Shown piece by piece: positions 17,507 through 26,558 of a stretch of DNA of 64,000 bases (within the stretch, counting starts at the first letter, position 1; each line of letters opens with the position of its first letter). The notes under the pieces were generated by a model that worked only from the letters and a program-made list of their open reading frames with translations, was not told the DNA's origin and made no database searches. A program made the translations under genes and the position numbers. The stretch is from Sporolituus thermophilus DSM 23256 (GTDB lineage: Bacteria; Bacillota; Negativicutes; Sporomusales; Thermosinaceae), in NCBI RefSeq assembly GCF_900102435.1, contig NZ_FNBU01000002.1, forward strand, positions 1-64,000, given 5' to 3'.

Positions 17507-18454
17507 TCACTCCTGTAAGGCGCGGATGGCTGCTTGAAAAACCTTGTCTTTAACAACTGTTAAAGAACCCCGTATCGTGCAACCAGCCGCACGAGCGTGA
17601 CCGCCTCCGCCAAATAACAAGGCCAGTTTGCTTACATCGGTCTTGCGGGAACGGAAGCTAACGCGTACTGTCTCCTCATCAATAACTTTAAACATTACAG
17701 CAAGCTCTACGCCTTCAATGTTGCGGGGGTAGTTGATAAAACCCTCAGTATTTTCCGCCCCGTCAGCATAAGTATCAACGGTTATCGCGGCAATTCGCCC
17801 GTCATGATGTAGTTCTAGGGTGTCCAACGCTTTCGTAAGGGCAACAATACTATCTAGCGGCTTTGTCTCCAGGTTCTCAGAAATAATATGGGGTTGAGCG
17901 CCTTTTTCTACAAGCTCAGCAGCATAACGCAGCGTCGTTGCCGTTGTATTTGCATAACGGAAAAATCCACAATCGGTAGCAATAGCCGTAAAAAGACAGC
18001 AAGCCACGACGGCGTCAACCGGTAAATTTAGCATTTTGAGCAGTTCAAAAACGATTTCTCCTGTTGCCGCCGCCTGACTGTCCACATACCAGTAATCAGC
18101 AAACTTCGTATTGGAAATATGATGATCAATATTTAAAATTGGCGCCTTTACAACTTCTTTGACTCGCCCAATCCGTTCTTCATCGCTAGCATCGAGGACA
18201 ACTAACAGTTCAACGCCGTCATAAAACGTTACCGGCCGACGTATTTCATCATATCCAGGTAAAAATTGGTACATTGCTGGCACAGCATCATCGAGCAGCA
18301 TAGTAACTTCTTTACCTGTCCGACGCAAACAGGAATAAAGCGCCAACATTGAACCCAAGCAATCGCCATCGGGATGAATATGGGCCGTCAGCACCAGACG
18401 CCCAGCCTGGCTTATTTTGACAGCAGCATCGTAGAGCGAGATTTCCATATTCAC
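17507..18454 (-). CDS. nrnA: NrnA-type DHH/DHHA1 oligoribonuclease and pAp phosphatase
   Basis: 315 residues. Degrades nanoRNAs and pAp. The DHH domain has AHIHPDGDCLGS near residue 23, VVLDASDEERIG and the signature DHHISN; the DHHA1 domain ends with the GGGGHARAAG block that binds substrate. It overlaps rbfA as GTGA; an ATG six nucleotides downstream (18448) is an equally possible start. Placed between rbfA and truB as in most Firmicutes. Confidence 0.92.
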   Translation of the reverse strand: MNMEISLYDAAVKISQAGRLVLTAHIHPDGDCLGSMLALYSCLRRTGKEVTMLLDDAVPAMYQFLPGYDEIRRPVTFYDGVELLVVLDASDEERIGRVKEVVKAPILNIDHHISNTKFADYWYVDSQAAATGEIVFELLKMLNLPVDAVVACCLFTAIATDCGFFRYANTTATTLRYAAELVEKGAQPHIISENLETKPLDSIVALTKALDTLELHHDGRIAAITVDTYADGAENTEGFINYPRNIEGVELAVMFKVIDEETVRVSFRSRKTDVSKLALLFGGGGHARAAGCTIRGSLTVVKDKVFQAAIRALQE

Positions 18455-18804
18455 TGACTCTCTTCTTGTTTGATTTTGTTTAACAATTCTTGTATCCGCG
18501 CACTGTACTGCAGCGATTCATCCAAGTGCAAGGATAATTCGGGAACGTGCCGAATGCCAAGATGTCTGCCAATCTCTGTTCTAATGTATCCCAAGGCTCT
18601 GTGGAGTCCGGCCCATGTTTCCGCTTTTTCTTCATCGGAACCCATGAGGCTGAGAAAAATTTTAGCATAGCGTAAATCGCCGGATACCTCGACACCGGTA
18701 ACCGTAACGAAACCAATGCGTGGGTCTTTAAGTTCTGTCAGAATGATTTTACTGACTTCCTGTTTTATAAATTCCTGCATCTTTTCGACGCGCAACTGTC
18801 CCAT
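18451..18804 (-). CDS. rbfA: Ribosome-binding factor A
   Basis: 117 residues. KH-fold protein needed for late 30S maturation and cold growth. RVEKMQEFIKQEVSKII opens it and DPRIGFVTVTGVEVSGDLRYA (parts) is the family core; the P-x-L-x-F-x-x-D end reads PELSLHLDESL. It is 23 nt after infB and overlaps the next gene. Confidence 0.95.
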   Translation of the reverse strand: MGQLRVEKMQEFIKQEVSKIILTELKDPRIGFVTVTGVEVSGDLRYAKIFLSLMGSDEEKAETWAGLHRALGYIRTEIGRHLGIRHVPELSLHLDESLQYSARIQELLNKIKQEESQ

Positions 18805-18827
18805 GTTTAACCACTCCCAGGGGCAGA

Positions 18828-21365
18828 CTATTTAACCACTTCCATGGTAAAGGCTTCAATAATATCGCCAACCTTAATATCGCGATACCTTTCGATAGTA
18901 ATACCACACTCAAAACCGGCGGCTACTTCCTTAACATCATCCTTAAAACGACGCAGCGACTCAACCTTTCCTTCATGTACGACAATTCCGTTCCGAATAA
19001 CGCGTACTTGCGAGGAATTGGTAATTTTCCCCTCCAATACATAAGAACCGGCAACAAGGCCTTTCGGAATGGAAATGACTTGCCGCACCTCTACCCGGCC
19101 CTGGAGAACTTCCTTGTATTCCGGGGCAAGCATACCTGTCATGGCAGCTTCGACGTCATTGATAGCATCGTAAATAACGCGATAGGTGCGAATATCTACC
19201 TTCTCGGTTTCAGCCGCTTTTCGCGCGTTGGCATCAGGACGAACATTAAAACCAATAATCAGGGCATTTGATGCCGAAGCAAGCATAACATCTGATTCAT
19301 TAATGGCGCCAACACCGCCGTGAACAATATTAACACGTACCTCTTTGTTCTTCAGATTGACCAACGCCTGGCGCAAAGCCTCAACTGATCCCTGCACATC
19401 AGCCTTTATGACAATATTGAGATCTTTAATATTGCCTTCTTGAATTTGTTTGAACAAATCGTCAAGGGAAACTTTCTGCGCTTGCTGAAGTTCTTCGGAG
19501 CGCTTTTTGGCAAGACGCTTTTCCGCAACGCTCCGCGCTTTCTTTTCATCATCGACGGCTACCAATATATCCCCGGCTTGGGGAACATCGGACAGACCAA
19601 GCACTTCAACCGGAGTAGCAGGCTCGGCTTTCTTGACCTTGTCGCCCCGATCGTTCACCATTGCCCGCACCTTACCATAAGCCGTTCCGGCAATGATAAT
19701 ATCGCCGACGCGAAGCGTGCCTTTTTGAACGAGAACGGTAGCCACCGGCCCCCTGCCTTTGTCCAGTTGTGCTTCGATAATAGTACCGTAAGCAGGACGG
19801 TTAGGATTAGCCTTAAGTTCCTGCATTTCGGCAACCAGCAAAATCATTTCCAGCAGGTCGGCAAGACCCGTCTTTTTCAACGCCGAGACAGGTACCATGA
19901 TCGTATCGCCGCCCCAATCTTCGGCGATAAGCCCGTGTTCGGCCAATTGCTGTTTGACGCGGTCAGGGTTAGCTCCCGGGCGGTCTATTTTGTTAATCGC
20001 TACAATTATTGGCACCTTAGCGGCTTTGGCATGATTAATCGCTTCAATCGTCTGCGGCATTACCCCATCGTCAGCGGCCACAACAAGGATGGCAATATCG
20101 GTCACCTGCGCGCCGCGGGCCCGCATGGCCGTGAACGCCTCATGGCCTGGCGTATCTAAAAAGACAATTTTTTTCCCTTGATAGTTGACCTGATAAGCGC
20201 CAATATGTTGCGTAATTCCCCCGGCTTCAGTGGCCGTCACATGGGTCTGACGTATTGCATCCAGAAGTGATGTTTTACCATGATCGACATGCCCCATAAT
20301 CGTAACTACCGGCGGCCGCGGCAACAGGCTATCGGGGTCGTCTTCAATTTCGGGAATTTCCGTAGGATCTTCTTCTGGCGGTAGTTCCTCAACTTTTACG
20401 CCAAACTCTTCCGCCAAAATCGTAGCCGTATCTAAATCAACTTCTTGGTTGATAGTAGCCATGACGCCAAGCATCATTAGTTTTTTAATAACTTCGCTGA
20501 CCTCACGGCCTAACTTGCCGGCCAGTTCTTTAACAGTCAGCGGCTCTCCGAGCTTAATTATCTTCGGTTTCGGCGGTTCGGCTTTCACGGTAGATACCGG
20601 TGCTGACGGCTTAGTGTTGGTACTCCCTGCGGCATGTTGGTCTTTACCCTGCTGTTGTTTGGGGCCGTTGGCGCCCCGCTTTTTATTATTGTTGGCCTGA
20701 ACTGGTCGCCGTGCCCCCTCGTTATACCGCGTGCCACTATCCTGATGCGAACCGGTTGGCCGCTGACCGGGTGTTTGCTGCGGGCGCTGTGGTTGAGGTG
20801 ACTGTTGTCCCCGCAAATTCTGCTGCGGCATCTGCTTCGAACGTTGGGGGCTATGCTGCTGATTACGCTGCTGATTGTGCTGGTTATACTGAGTTTGACG
20901 ATTTTGCTGATTTGACTGGTTTTGTTGATTTTGCTGTTTCGGGCGCGACTGCTGCCCGGTATGACCAGCAGGCTTGGTTTGCTGCTTGGAACTAGACTGC
21001 CCGCTCCTTGCTTCCGGGGTACGCTGGTCGGCTTCACCAACTTGGGAACGATGCGGTTCACTACTATGCCGTTTTTCAATGCCCGAGCGGGACTGTCTTG
21101 TCAAACCATTCCGCCCCGGTGCTTCTCCCGCGTCTATCTGAGATATCCTTTCGCCATCGGCCGGTTTGGAACCATTATTTTTTTCCGCTGCCGGCGCTAC
21201 GCCGGCCTTACGTGCAAATGTCCGGTCGATAACAGCCTTAGCAGCGTCGTCGACGCTGCTCATATGATTTTTTGCCGTAATATTATTGCGAGCTAAAATA
21301 TCTATGATGACCTTGCTAGTTGTGTTATATTCCTTGGCAAGTTCATATATCCTGTATTTGGACAT
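18828..21365 (-). CDS. infB: Translation initiation factor IF-2
   Basis: 845 residues from the start at 21365, which has GGGGGTGG in front; the longer frame adds 26 residues that overlap the ylxQ spacer. GTPase that places fMet-tRNA on the 30S subunit. Order: small IF2-N helix ([13 protein letters not shown]), a disordered linker (about 55-265), a second IF2-N domain, the G domain with GHVDHGKT near residue 360, NKID and SALKKTG, then domains II-IV. The linker between about residues 126 and 205 is very rich in Q, N, R, S and P, with [14 protein letters not shown]-like runs. Confidence 0.97.
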   Translation of the reverse strand: MSKYRIYELAKEYNTTSKVIIDILARNNITAKNHMSSVDDAAKAVIDRTFARKAGVAPAAEKNNGSKPADGERISQIDAGEAPGRNGLTRQSRSGIEKRHSSEPHRSQVGEADQRTPEARSGQSSSKQQTKPAGHTGQQSRPKQQNQQNQSNQQNRQTQYNQHNQQRNQQHSPQRSKQMPQQNLRGQQSPQPQRPQQTPGQRPTGSHQDSGTRYNEGARRPVQANNNKKRGANGPKQQQGKDQHAAGSTNTKPSAPVSTVKAEPPKPKIIKLGEPLTVKELAGKLGREVSEVIKKLMMLGVMATINQEVDLDTATILAEEFGVKVEELPPEEDPTEIPEIEDDPDSLLPRPPVVTIMGHVDHGKTSLLDAIRQTHVTATEAGGITQHIGAYQVNYQGKKIVFLDTPGHEAFTAMRARGAQVTDIAILVVAADDGVMPQTIEAINHAKAAKVPIIVAINKIDRPGANPDRVKQQLAEHGLIAEDWGGDTIMVPVSALKKTGLADLLEMILLVAEMQELKANPNRPAYGTIIEAQLDKGRGPVATVLVQKGTLRVGDIIIAGTAYGKVRAMVNDRGDKVKKAEPATPVEVLGLSDVPQAGDILVAVDDEKKARSVAEKRLAKKRSEELQQAQKVSLDDLFKQIQEGNIKDLNIVIKADVQGSVEALRQALVNLKNKEVRVNIVHGGVGAINESDVMLASASNALIIGFNVRPDANARKAAETEKVDIRTYRVIYDAINDVEAAMTGMLAPEYKEVLQGRVEVRQVISIPKGLVAGSYVLEGKITNSSQVRVIRNGIVVHEGKVESLRRFKDDVKEVAAGFECGITIERYRDIKVGDIIEAFTMEVVK

Positions 21366-21399
21366 TGATCCACCCCCATTTTCTTTCTCTCCCGGAATA

Positions 21400-21705
21400 T
21401 TAGTCCGACAATAACTCAAGCAGAGCCTTGCTGAAGCCATCATCAGTCACAGCCACGGCAGCGCGCGCACTTTTGCCAAGTGCGAAACCAAGTTTTTCCT
21501 TTGACAATTTAACCGAAAGCGGCACCTGATAATAGGTTGCCATGTCCCGGTACTTTTTTTGAGTTCCGTATGACGCATCTTCCGCCACCAGCAGTAGCTT
21601 AACCTGACGGGACCGGACTGCCTTTTCCACAGCAAATTCTCCGGATATAACCTTTTTGGCTCTTTGCGCTAAACCTAATAGTGAAATAATCTTTTGTTCA
21701 TTCAT
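21400..21705 (-). CDS. ylxQ: YlxQ, L7Ae/L30e-family RNA-binding protein
   Basis: 101 residues. L7Ae-fold protein: [33 protein letters not shown] and [15 protein letters not shown] are the family blocks. Members bind kink-turn RNA in some bacteria; the cellular role in Firmicutes is unclear. It overlaps ylxR by 8 nt and precedes infB. Confidence 0.9.
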   Translation of the reverse strand: MNEQKIISLLGLAQRAKKVISGEFAVEKAVRSRQVKLLLVAEDASYGTQKKYRDMATYYQVPLSVKLSKEKLGFALGKSARAAVAVTDDGFSKALLELLSD

Positions 21706-21967
21706 GGCTATTAAAGCGTGCTCGTAATTCTTCGTAAATAAGCGGTTCGATTGAGTGTTTCAATGCCCGTTCCAGCCGTTTTTCTTTAAAAGCCTTGGTA
21801 AAGCATTGCTCATTATTGCAAAGATAGGCGCCCCGACCTGCCTTTTTCCCGGTAGTATCAATGAGAACCTCCCCGGTTGGCGTGCGAACCACCCTGATTA
21901 GTTCCTTTTTGTTTTTCATCTCTTGGCAGCCAACACAAACGCGTTGTGGAACTTTTTTTTGTTTCAT
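21698..21967 (-). CDS. ylxR: YlxR (RnpM), RNase P modulator family
   Basis: 89 residues. Small basic YlxR-fold protein, with RVCVGCQEMKNKKELIRVV at the N-terminus and GRGAYLCNNEQC carrying two further cysteines. The Bacillus homologue is reported to bind the RNase P RNA. It starts with ATG 19 nt after nusA; the order nusA-ylxR-ylxQ-infB is the usual one. Confidence 0.92.
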   Translation of the reverse strand: MKQKKVPQRVCVGCQEMKNKKELIRVVRTPTGEVLIDTTGKKAGRGAYLCNNEQCFTKAFKEKRLERALKHSIEPLIYEELRARFNSHE

Positions 21968-21985
21968 TTTTTGTTTCCTCCACTA

Positions 21986-23032
21986 TCACGTGGTCGACTG
22001 GACTTGCGACTCACTCTTAATATCAATTTTCCAGCCTGTTAATTTAGCGGCCAGCCGGGCATTTTGACCTTCTTTGCCGATTGCCAAGGATAATTGATAA
22101 TCCGGGACTACTACCTTAGAAACTTTTTCTGTTTCATTTACTTCCACCGAAATAACTTTAGCCGGGCTTAGGGCGTTGGCAATAAATTTAGCCGGATCGC
22201 TGTTCCATTTTACAATATCAATTTTTTCGCCCCTCAGCTCGTTAACAATAGTCTGAACCCTCATGCCCTTATGACCAACACACGCACCAACCGCATCCAC
22301 GTTTTCATCCCGGGAATGAACAGCGATTTTAGAACGCATACCCGGTTCGCGGGCTACTGACTTAAGTTCAACAACACCATCGTGAATTTCCGGTACTTCC
22401 AGTTCAAACAACCGCTTCAACAGCCCGGGATGGGTGCGGGAAACCAAGATCTGCGGCCCTTTTGTCGTTTTCTTTACTTCTATTATGTATGTTTTTAACC
22501 GATCCCCGTGCTTATACACTTCCCCGGGGATTTGCTCCGAAGGCGTCAAAATAGCCTCGGCCTTGCCCAAATCAATATAAACGTTTTTCTGTTCAATACG
22601 CTGGACAATGCCTGTCACGATATCGCTTTCCCGGTTAGAAAATTCCTCGTAAATAATGCCGCGCTCCGCTTCCCGAATCCGCTGTACGACCACCTGCTTA
22701 GCCGTCTGGGCGGCTATTCGTCCGAAATCTTTGGGTGTTACCTCAATTTCCACAACATCATCCAGCTCATACCGTACATCAATGGCCCTCGCCTCTTCCA
22801 GCGACATCTCAAGCCTGGGGTCTTTGACAACTTCTACCACTGTCTTACGGGCATAAACATGAATTTCGCCTGTTGTACGGTCAAGAGAAACCCGCACGTT
22901 CTGTGCCGAACCGAAGTTCCGTTTATAAGCCGAAATAAGGGCTGCCTCAATAGCGTCAAACAAAATTTCGGGCGCAATTCCTTTTTCCTTCCCTAGCTGT
23001 TCAAAAGCTTGCATAAATTCCGCATTCACCAT
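21986..23032 (-). CDS. nusA: Transcription termination/antitermination factor NusA
   Basis: 348 residues. Binds RNA polymerase and nascent RNA. N-terminal polymerase-binding domain, S1 (about 135-200, GIVQRIEQKNVYIDLG), then two KH domains (VGACVGHKGMRVQTI and LAIGKEGQNARLAAKL). No C-terminal acidic repeats, as is normal for Firmicutes. GGGGGAG is only two bases from the ATG; an in-frame GTG one codon later has better spacing. Confidence 0.95.
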   Translation of the reverse strand: MVNAEFMQAFEQLGKEKGIAPEILFDAIEAALISAYKRNFGSAQNVRVSLDRTTGEIHVYARKTVVEVVKDPRLEMSLEEARAIDVRYELDDVVEIEVTPKDFGRIAAQTAKQVVVQRIREAERGIIYEEFSNRESDIVTGIVQRIEQKNVYIDLGKAEAILTPSEQIPGEVYKHGDRLKTYIIEVKKTTKGPQILVSRTHPGLLKRLFELEVPEIHDGVVELKSVAREPGMRSKIAVHSRDENVDAVGACVGHKGMRVQTIVNELRGEKIDIVKWNSDPAKFIANALSPAKVISVEVNETEKVSKVVVPDYQLSLAIGKEGQNARLAAKLTGWKIDIKSESQVQSTT

Positions 23033-23061
23033 AACTCCCCCTATTCAATTTTCCACCTGGA

Positions 23062-23520
23062 CTAAAATTCGAGGTACAATCTTACCTGAGCTGTTTTGTC
23101 CCGCGGCACACTAACAGCCGTACCGTTTACGTCCAAGTGAATGTCTGTTTCGGATATTCCCGTTAAAGTCCCGATGATCAGTTTACTGCCGTTAAACGGG
23201 GCAAAGGTATGAACCTCCACTTTTTCACCAATATGCCGGATAAAGTCACGGTCTTTTTTCAACGGTCGGTCGAGGCCGGGCGACGAAACTTCCAGGTAAT
23301 AACTTTCTTTAATAGGATCCAACTCGTCCAGTTTAGCTTCTAACTGTTCACTAACCCATTGGCAGTCCTCAACCTCGATACCGCCGGGTTTGTCCAGAAA
23401 GACGCGCAAATACCAGTCTTTCTCCTTCACATATTCCACATCGACTAATTCCATATTTGTGTCAGTGATAATATCTTGAACAAGCCGCTCCACCAGTTTT
23501 TCCACCTGTTGCCTGGACAT
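23062..23520 (-). CDS. rimP: Ribosome maturation factor RimP
   Basis: 152 residues. Helps assemble the 30S subunit. It has the two-domain RimP layout, with DVEYVKEKDWYLRVFLDK and the SPGLDRPLKKDRDF signature. It is the first gene of the nusA-infB operon and starts with ATG behind GGAGGTAAT; two strong hairpins lie in the leader. Confidence 0.94.
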   Translation of the reverse strand: MSRQQVEKLVERLVQDIITDTNMELVDVEYVKEKDWYLRVFLDKPGGIEVEDCQWVSEQLEAKLDELDPIKESYYLEVSSPGLDRPLKKDRDFIRHIGEKVEVHTFAPFNGSKLIIGTLTGISETDIHLDVNGTAVSVPRDKTAQVRLYLEF

Positions 23521-23547
23521 TGAAATATTACCTCCGTAATTGTCATT

Positions 23548-23647
23548 ACTGTTAGTGTTGCCTAACAGTGCAAGCCTTTATACCCTTTATTTGGCAGGGC
23601 TGAGTTTGCGGAGTAAGATGAAAGAGTGGGCAGTACACCCACTCTTT
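23548..23647 (-). promoter_or_regulatory. Two hairpins in the rimP leader
   Basis: A 10-bp perfect stem (23621-23630 with 23638-23647, loop of 7) lies about 100 nt before rimP, and an 8-bp stem (ACTGTTAG 23548-23555 with CTAACAGT 23562-23569) ends about 28 nt before its ATG. Neither has a clear U-tract on the minus strand. They may be an attenuation or stability element of the operon leader; no known RNA family is recognised. Confidence 0.45.
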
Positions 23648-23752
23648 AGACAGAATTTAACATACCAGATTTATTATACCACGGGCGGTTACATTTTACA
23701 ACATACAACCATAATCCCTACAATTTTTATATTAACGCCATACCCATAAAAT

Positions 23753-23787
23753 AAAAATGCCCAGGATACTGTTTCCTGGACATTTTT
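23753..23787 (-). terminator. Terminator after the ferredoxin gene
   Basis: Stem AAAAATG-CCAGG with CCTGG-CATTTTT (one mismatch), loop of 9, followed on the minus strand by TTTTTATTTTAT. It starts 4 nt after the ferredoxin stop codon. Confidence 0.85.
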
Positions 23788-23790
23788 ATT

Positions 23791-23958
23791 TTACTCACCG
23801 GGGCTGATAGCTCCTACCGGACAAACTGCTGCGCAAGAACCACAATCAATACATTTTTCATCAATAACGTATTGCGTTTCGCCTTCCGAGATGGCGCCAA
23901 CCGGACAAACAGATGCACAAGCACCGCATTTAATACATTCACTGCTAATTTTATACAT
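23791..23958 (-). CDS. 2[4Fe-4S] ferredoxin
   Basis: 55 residues, a clostridial-type low-potential electron carrier. Two cluster motifs, CIKCGACASVCP (about residues 8-19) and CIDCGSCAAVCP (about 37-48), each have four cysteines. The start at 23958 is chosen because GGGAGGTG lies 8 nt before this ATG and overlaps the earlier in-frame ATG. Single-gene unit with its own terminator and an activator-type promoter. It serves anaerobic redox enzymes; its partner is not visible. Confidence 0.94.
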   Translation of the reverse strand: MYKISSECIKCGACASVCPVGAISEGETQYVIDEKCIDCGSCAAVCPVGAISPGE

Positions 23959-23990
23959 TGCCTTTTCACCTCCCATATATTGCTAATCTA

Positions 23991-24032
23991 ATTATAACAT
24001 ATACGCGGGTAACTGCAGTGACGAAAATCACT
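23991..24032 (-). promoter_or_regulatory. Ferredoxin promoter with Crp/Fnr-type site
   Basis: An extended -10, TGTTATAAT (TATAAT at 23991-23996), has no good -35. Upstream lies AGTGA-CGAAAA-TCACT at 24017-24032, a palindrome with the arm and spacer layout of Crp/Fnr sites (GTGA-N6-TCAC). Its centre is about 40.5 bp before the inferred start point, the class II activator position. A 14-bp AT palindrome, TAATATTAATATTA, sits further up at 24042-24055. Confidence 0.6.
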
Positions 24033-24088
24033 TTGAACAGCTAATATTAATATTACAGCTTTGTCATATTCTTATGCCCTAAATACTG

Positions 24089-24799
24089 CTATTCTTTGTC
24101 TGTAAAAAAATATCTTTCAATTTGCTCACGATAGTAATAAATGACCACCCCTATCACAATGAGAAGAGAAGTAACGGCAACTGTTGCGCGAATACTTCGT
24201 GTCAAATTCTGTCCGAGAATTGAATAAAGCACAATAGCAGGGATCTGACCGATACCGGTGGCAACAATAAAATGCCACAGCGATATTGCCGTAAGTCCTG
24301 TGCCGTAACTAACAACTTTAAACGGAACAACCGGTGTCAGACGGGTAATAAAAACCGCAAGTACACCATGCTTTTTGAAAAAAGTATCCATAAGGTCAAG
24401 ATATTGGGGTTTAACAAACCGCTCCACCACCGGACGCCCATACCAGCGGGCAATGCCGAAGTCCAAAGTGGCGCCTAGCAAAGCGCCAATCCAAGAATAT
24501 AAAGCGCCATATTGCCACCCGAAAATCCAGGCGTTAGTAATCGTAATCGCCAGCCCGGGAACTAGCGGCAGCATGGACTGGATTGTCATCAACGCAATTG
24601 TCGTAAGCGGCGCCCACATGCCATAAGAAAGGATAAACTGTCGCAGACCATCAAAATCCCGACAGCGCAGGTAGAATATTCCGGCATCAATGAACTCTTG
24701 CAACCCAGGCATATAGTAGTAGGCGACAACAGCTGATCCTAGTACGCCAAATTTAATTAAAGCCATCTTTATGGATCCCGAATCAGCGATGTCAACCAC
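24089..24799 (-). CDS. TVP38/TMEM64-family (VTT domain) membrane protein
   Basis: About 225-236 residues with five or six hydrophobic segments. The VTT (SNARE-associated/DedA-like) core has SMLPLVPGLAITITNAWIFG, ALLGATLDFGIARWYGR and FITRLTPVVPFKVVSYGTGL (parts); related proteins move lipids or help envelope homeostasis. The start is uncertain. The strong Shine-Dalgarno AGGGAGG abuts GTG at 24799 too closely; an in-frame ATC at 24790 has ideal spacing, and ATG at 24766 has a poor site. It lies behind a terminator that ends the YteA-like gene. Confidence 0.85.
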   Translation of the reverse strand: MVDIADSGSIKMALIKFGVLGSAVVAYYYMPGLQEFIDAGIFYLRCRDFDGLRQFILSYGMWAPLTTIALMTIQSMLPLVPGLAITITNAWIFGWQYGALYSWIGALLGATLDFGIARWYGRPVVERFVKPQYLDLMDTFFKKHGVLAVFITRLTPVVPFKVVSYGTGLTAISLWHFIVATGIGQIPAIVLYSILGQNLTRSIRATVAVTSLLIVIGVVIYYYREQIERYFFTDKE

Positions 24800-24895
24800 C
24801 TCCCTACTACATTAATCCTTTGCCTGCTAAACATATCCATAAATGACCACTGATACATTATACGTAAATTTGCAAAAATCCTGCCTGGCAAAACA

Positions 24896-24929
24896 ATAAA
24901 AAAGCCGAGCGTGTCAGCGCTGCTCGGCT
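24896..24929 (-). terminator. Terminator after the YteA-like gene
   Basis: AGCCGAGC/GCTCGGCT stem overlapping the last codons of the gene, followed on the minus strand by TTTTTTATTG. Confidence 0.85.
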
Positions 24930-25597
24930 GGGTCATCCTGCTCGTGCTGCCCTTGGGGGGCAATAGGTTTGGTATGATAAAATTCATGCGGTATGGCATC
25001 CGTCCGTTCTACAATACCCTGATGCTCATTGCTGTTGGGGAATAGAGCTTTATAATCGTAAGACCCGGGGATATCTTGCGGCGAATCAGAACTGCCGTAC
25101 CGCAGGACAGCCTGAAGAGCATCTTCGCCATCAAATCCAACAAAATCATACTTAGCCGTATCCAGGAAAGTACGATGAAAAGGAGGCTGTAACACATCCT
25201 CTTCCAATGGTCGGGGAGAAGCGGTATCTTTATCCCCGTATTTTTTTTCGCAAACAATGCACCTTGTTGCATAAGGAATAGCTTGAAGCCGCTCAATGCC
25301 AATTTCGCGCCCGCAGTTATCGCATATGCCGTAATTTCCTGCCGCAACCTTCTCTAAGGCATGTTCGACCTGCCCTAAGAGGAGATGGGCATTGTCACGG
25401 AGCGCTAAATCTTTACTGCGCTCGAATAATTCGTCACCGATATCGGCCGGGTGATTATCATAAACCGATAATTCACCGATAGAATCGGACATGGTATCGC
25501 CGATTCCGCTCTCTTCCAACCGGGAAAGCTGGCTGAGCAAACGCGCTTTTTCCTTTTTCAGCCATTGCACCAAGGGTTTTAGAGCCTCCTGATCCAA
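24914..25597 (-). CDS. YteA/YlyA-family TraR/DksA-type zinc finger protein
   Basis: 227 residues. Coiled-coil start (LVQWLKKEKARLLSQLSRLEE), then a DksA/TraR C4 zinc finger with CDNCG and CIVC (about residues 96-120) separated by IGIERLQAIPYATR, then an acidic variable tail. The family is common in spore formers, and Bacillus ylyA lies next to ileS as here; YlyA is reported to affect sigma-G-dependent transcription. The polymerase secondary channel as target is inferred from DksA. Confidence 0.85.
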   Translation of the reverse strand: MDQEALKPLVQWLKKEKARLLSQLSRLEESGIGDTMSDSIGELSVYDNHPADIGDELFERSKDLALRDNAHLLLGQVEHALEKVAAGNYGICDNCGREIGIERLQAIPYATRCIVCEKKYGDKDTASPRPLEEDVLQPPFHRTFLDTAKYDFVGFDGEDALQAVLRYGSSDSPQDIPGSYDYKALFPNSNEHQGIVERTDAIPHEFYHTKPIAPQGQHEQDDPAEQR

Positions 25598-25609
25598 GCT
25601 AGCCCCTCC

Positions 25610-26137
25610 CTAGTCAATAATCTTAACTACTTCTGCCACCCTTAATCGTTCTTTTATGACAGGCGTCTGCTCATTGCTATAGCCCAAACAAATAATGGCT
25701 ACTGCTCTCAGTCTTGGCGGCGCTTCCACAATCTGCTGCACTTTCACTTCATCGAAAGCCCCTACCCAACAAGCACCCAACCCGAGGGCGTTAGCGGCTA
25801 ACAATATATTTTGCGCCGCAGCAGCTGTATCTTGCAAGCAGTAGAGCTGTGCTCCCCGTTCGCCATAGCGTTCGCTTGAACGGGCAGGATCGGCCAAGAC
25901 AACAACTACTACCGGTGCTTCGGCCACATACTGCTGTTCAAAACAGGCTTGCGCTAATTGTTGCTTTACCTTGCTATTTTTTACAGCAAAAAAATACCAT
26001 GGTTGGAGATTGCCGGCACTGGGTGCCCAGCAAGCCGCTTCAAAAACCCGGGTAAGGGTAGGTTCCGGAATGGGGTCGGGTTTAAAACTGCGTACACTAT
26101 GGCTATCGCGCATACAGTCAAAAACATCTTTGGTCAC
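25610..26137 (-). CDS. Nitroreductase-family flavoprotein
   Basis: 175 residues. FMN-dependent oxidoreductase fold: SHSVRSFKPDPIPE at the N-terminus binds FMN phosphate, WAPSAGNLQPWYF is the hallmark block, and GLGACWVGAF is the C-terminal flavin region. The substrate cannot be deduced. It sits 12 nt before the YteA-like gene and 45 nt after the DUF5665 gene. Confidence 0.92.
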   Translation of the reverse strand: MTKDVFDCMRDSHSVRSFKPDPIPEPTLTRVFEAACWAPSAGNLQPWYFFAVKNSKVKQQLAQACFEQQYVAEAPVVVVVLADPARSSERYGERGAQLYCLQDTAAAAQNILLAANALGLGACWVGAFDEVKVQQIVEAPPRLRAVAIICLGYSNEQTPVIKERLRVAEVVKIID

Positions 26138-26182
26138 AATGGTTACCTCCTCGCTAATCTTTTGCTGTATACGACATTTTAA

Positions 26183-26482
26183 TTAAAATTTACCATTTTT
26201 CATTTCGACTATACGGACGACTTCCGCGACAAAACTGCCAATTCCAGGAATATTGAGCAAAATCAACCGCCGTAACAGTTCAAGCATCATAGCAAAAATA
26301 ATTGTTGCACCGATAGCAATTCCCAAGCCACGGGCAATGCCGGCCACAAAATTGAGGAAAATCAGTCTTGTCGGTTTCTGGAGTAATTCAATGTAATCAG
26401 CGATCCTGAGCGCTTCAAGGTGGCGTACCAGTTTCTCCAGTTGCACTTGCATGAATTCCGCATCATTTGTTTTTCTTTGCAT
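26183..26482 (-). CDS. DUF5665-like small membrane protein
   Basis: 99 residues. Polar helix (QLEKLVRHLEALRIADYIELL), then two membrane-embedded stretches (LIFLNFVAGIARGLGIAIGA and IIFAMMLELLRRLILLNIPG), ending in FVAEVVRIVEMKNGKF. It resembles DUF5665 proteins found near ileS/divIVA regions. The start at 26482 has GGAGGACG 7 nt in front; the 89 additional residues of the longer open frame run back into ileS and are rejected. Function unknown. Confidence 0.75.
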   Translation of the reverse strand: MQRKTNDAEFMQVQLEKLVRHLEALRIADYIELLQKPTRLIFLNFVAGIARGLGIAIGATIIFAMMLELLRRLILLNIPGIGSFVAEVVRIVEMKNGKF

Positions 26483-26523
26483 CGACCGTCGTCCTCCACA
26501 AAAACTAGTATCCCCCCGACGAC

Positions 26524-26548
26524 AAAAAAAAACCGGGCCAAGCCCGGT
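26524..26548 (-). terminator. Terminator after ileS
   Basis: ACCGGGC-CAA-GCCCGGT hairpin followed on the minus strand by eight T residues. Confidence 0.9.
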
Positions 26549-26558
26549 ATAGACTGCT

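Noticed and set aside
19440-20159. 239-codon plus-strand frame opposite infB
   Set aside because: Antisense shadow of the conserved G domain; no family match by eye.
20585-21079. 164-codon minus-strand frame inside infB
   Set aside because: A by-product of the repetitive Q/N/R codons of the IF-2 linker.
24042-24055. TAATATTAATATTA palindrome as a terminator of the TVP38 gene
   Set aside because: AT-only stem with no U-tract; more likely an AT-rich upstream promoter region.
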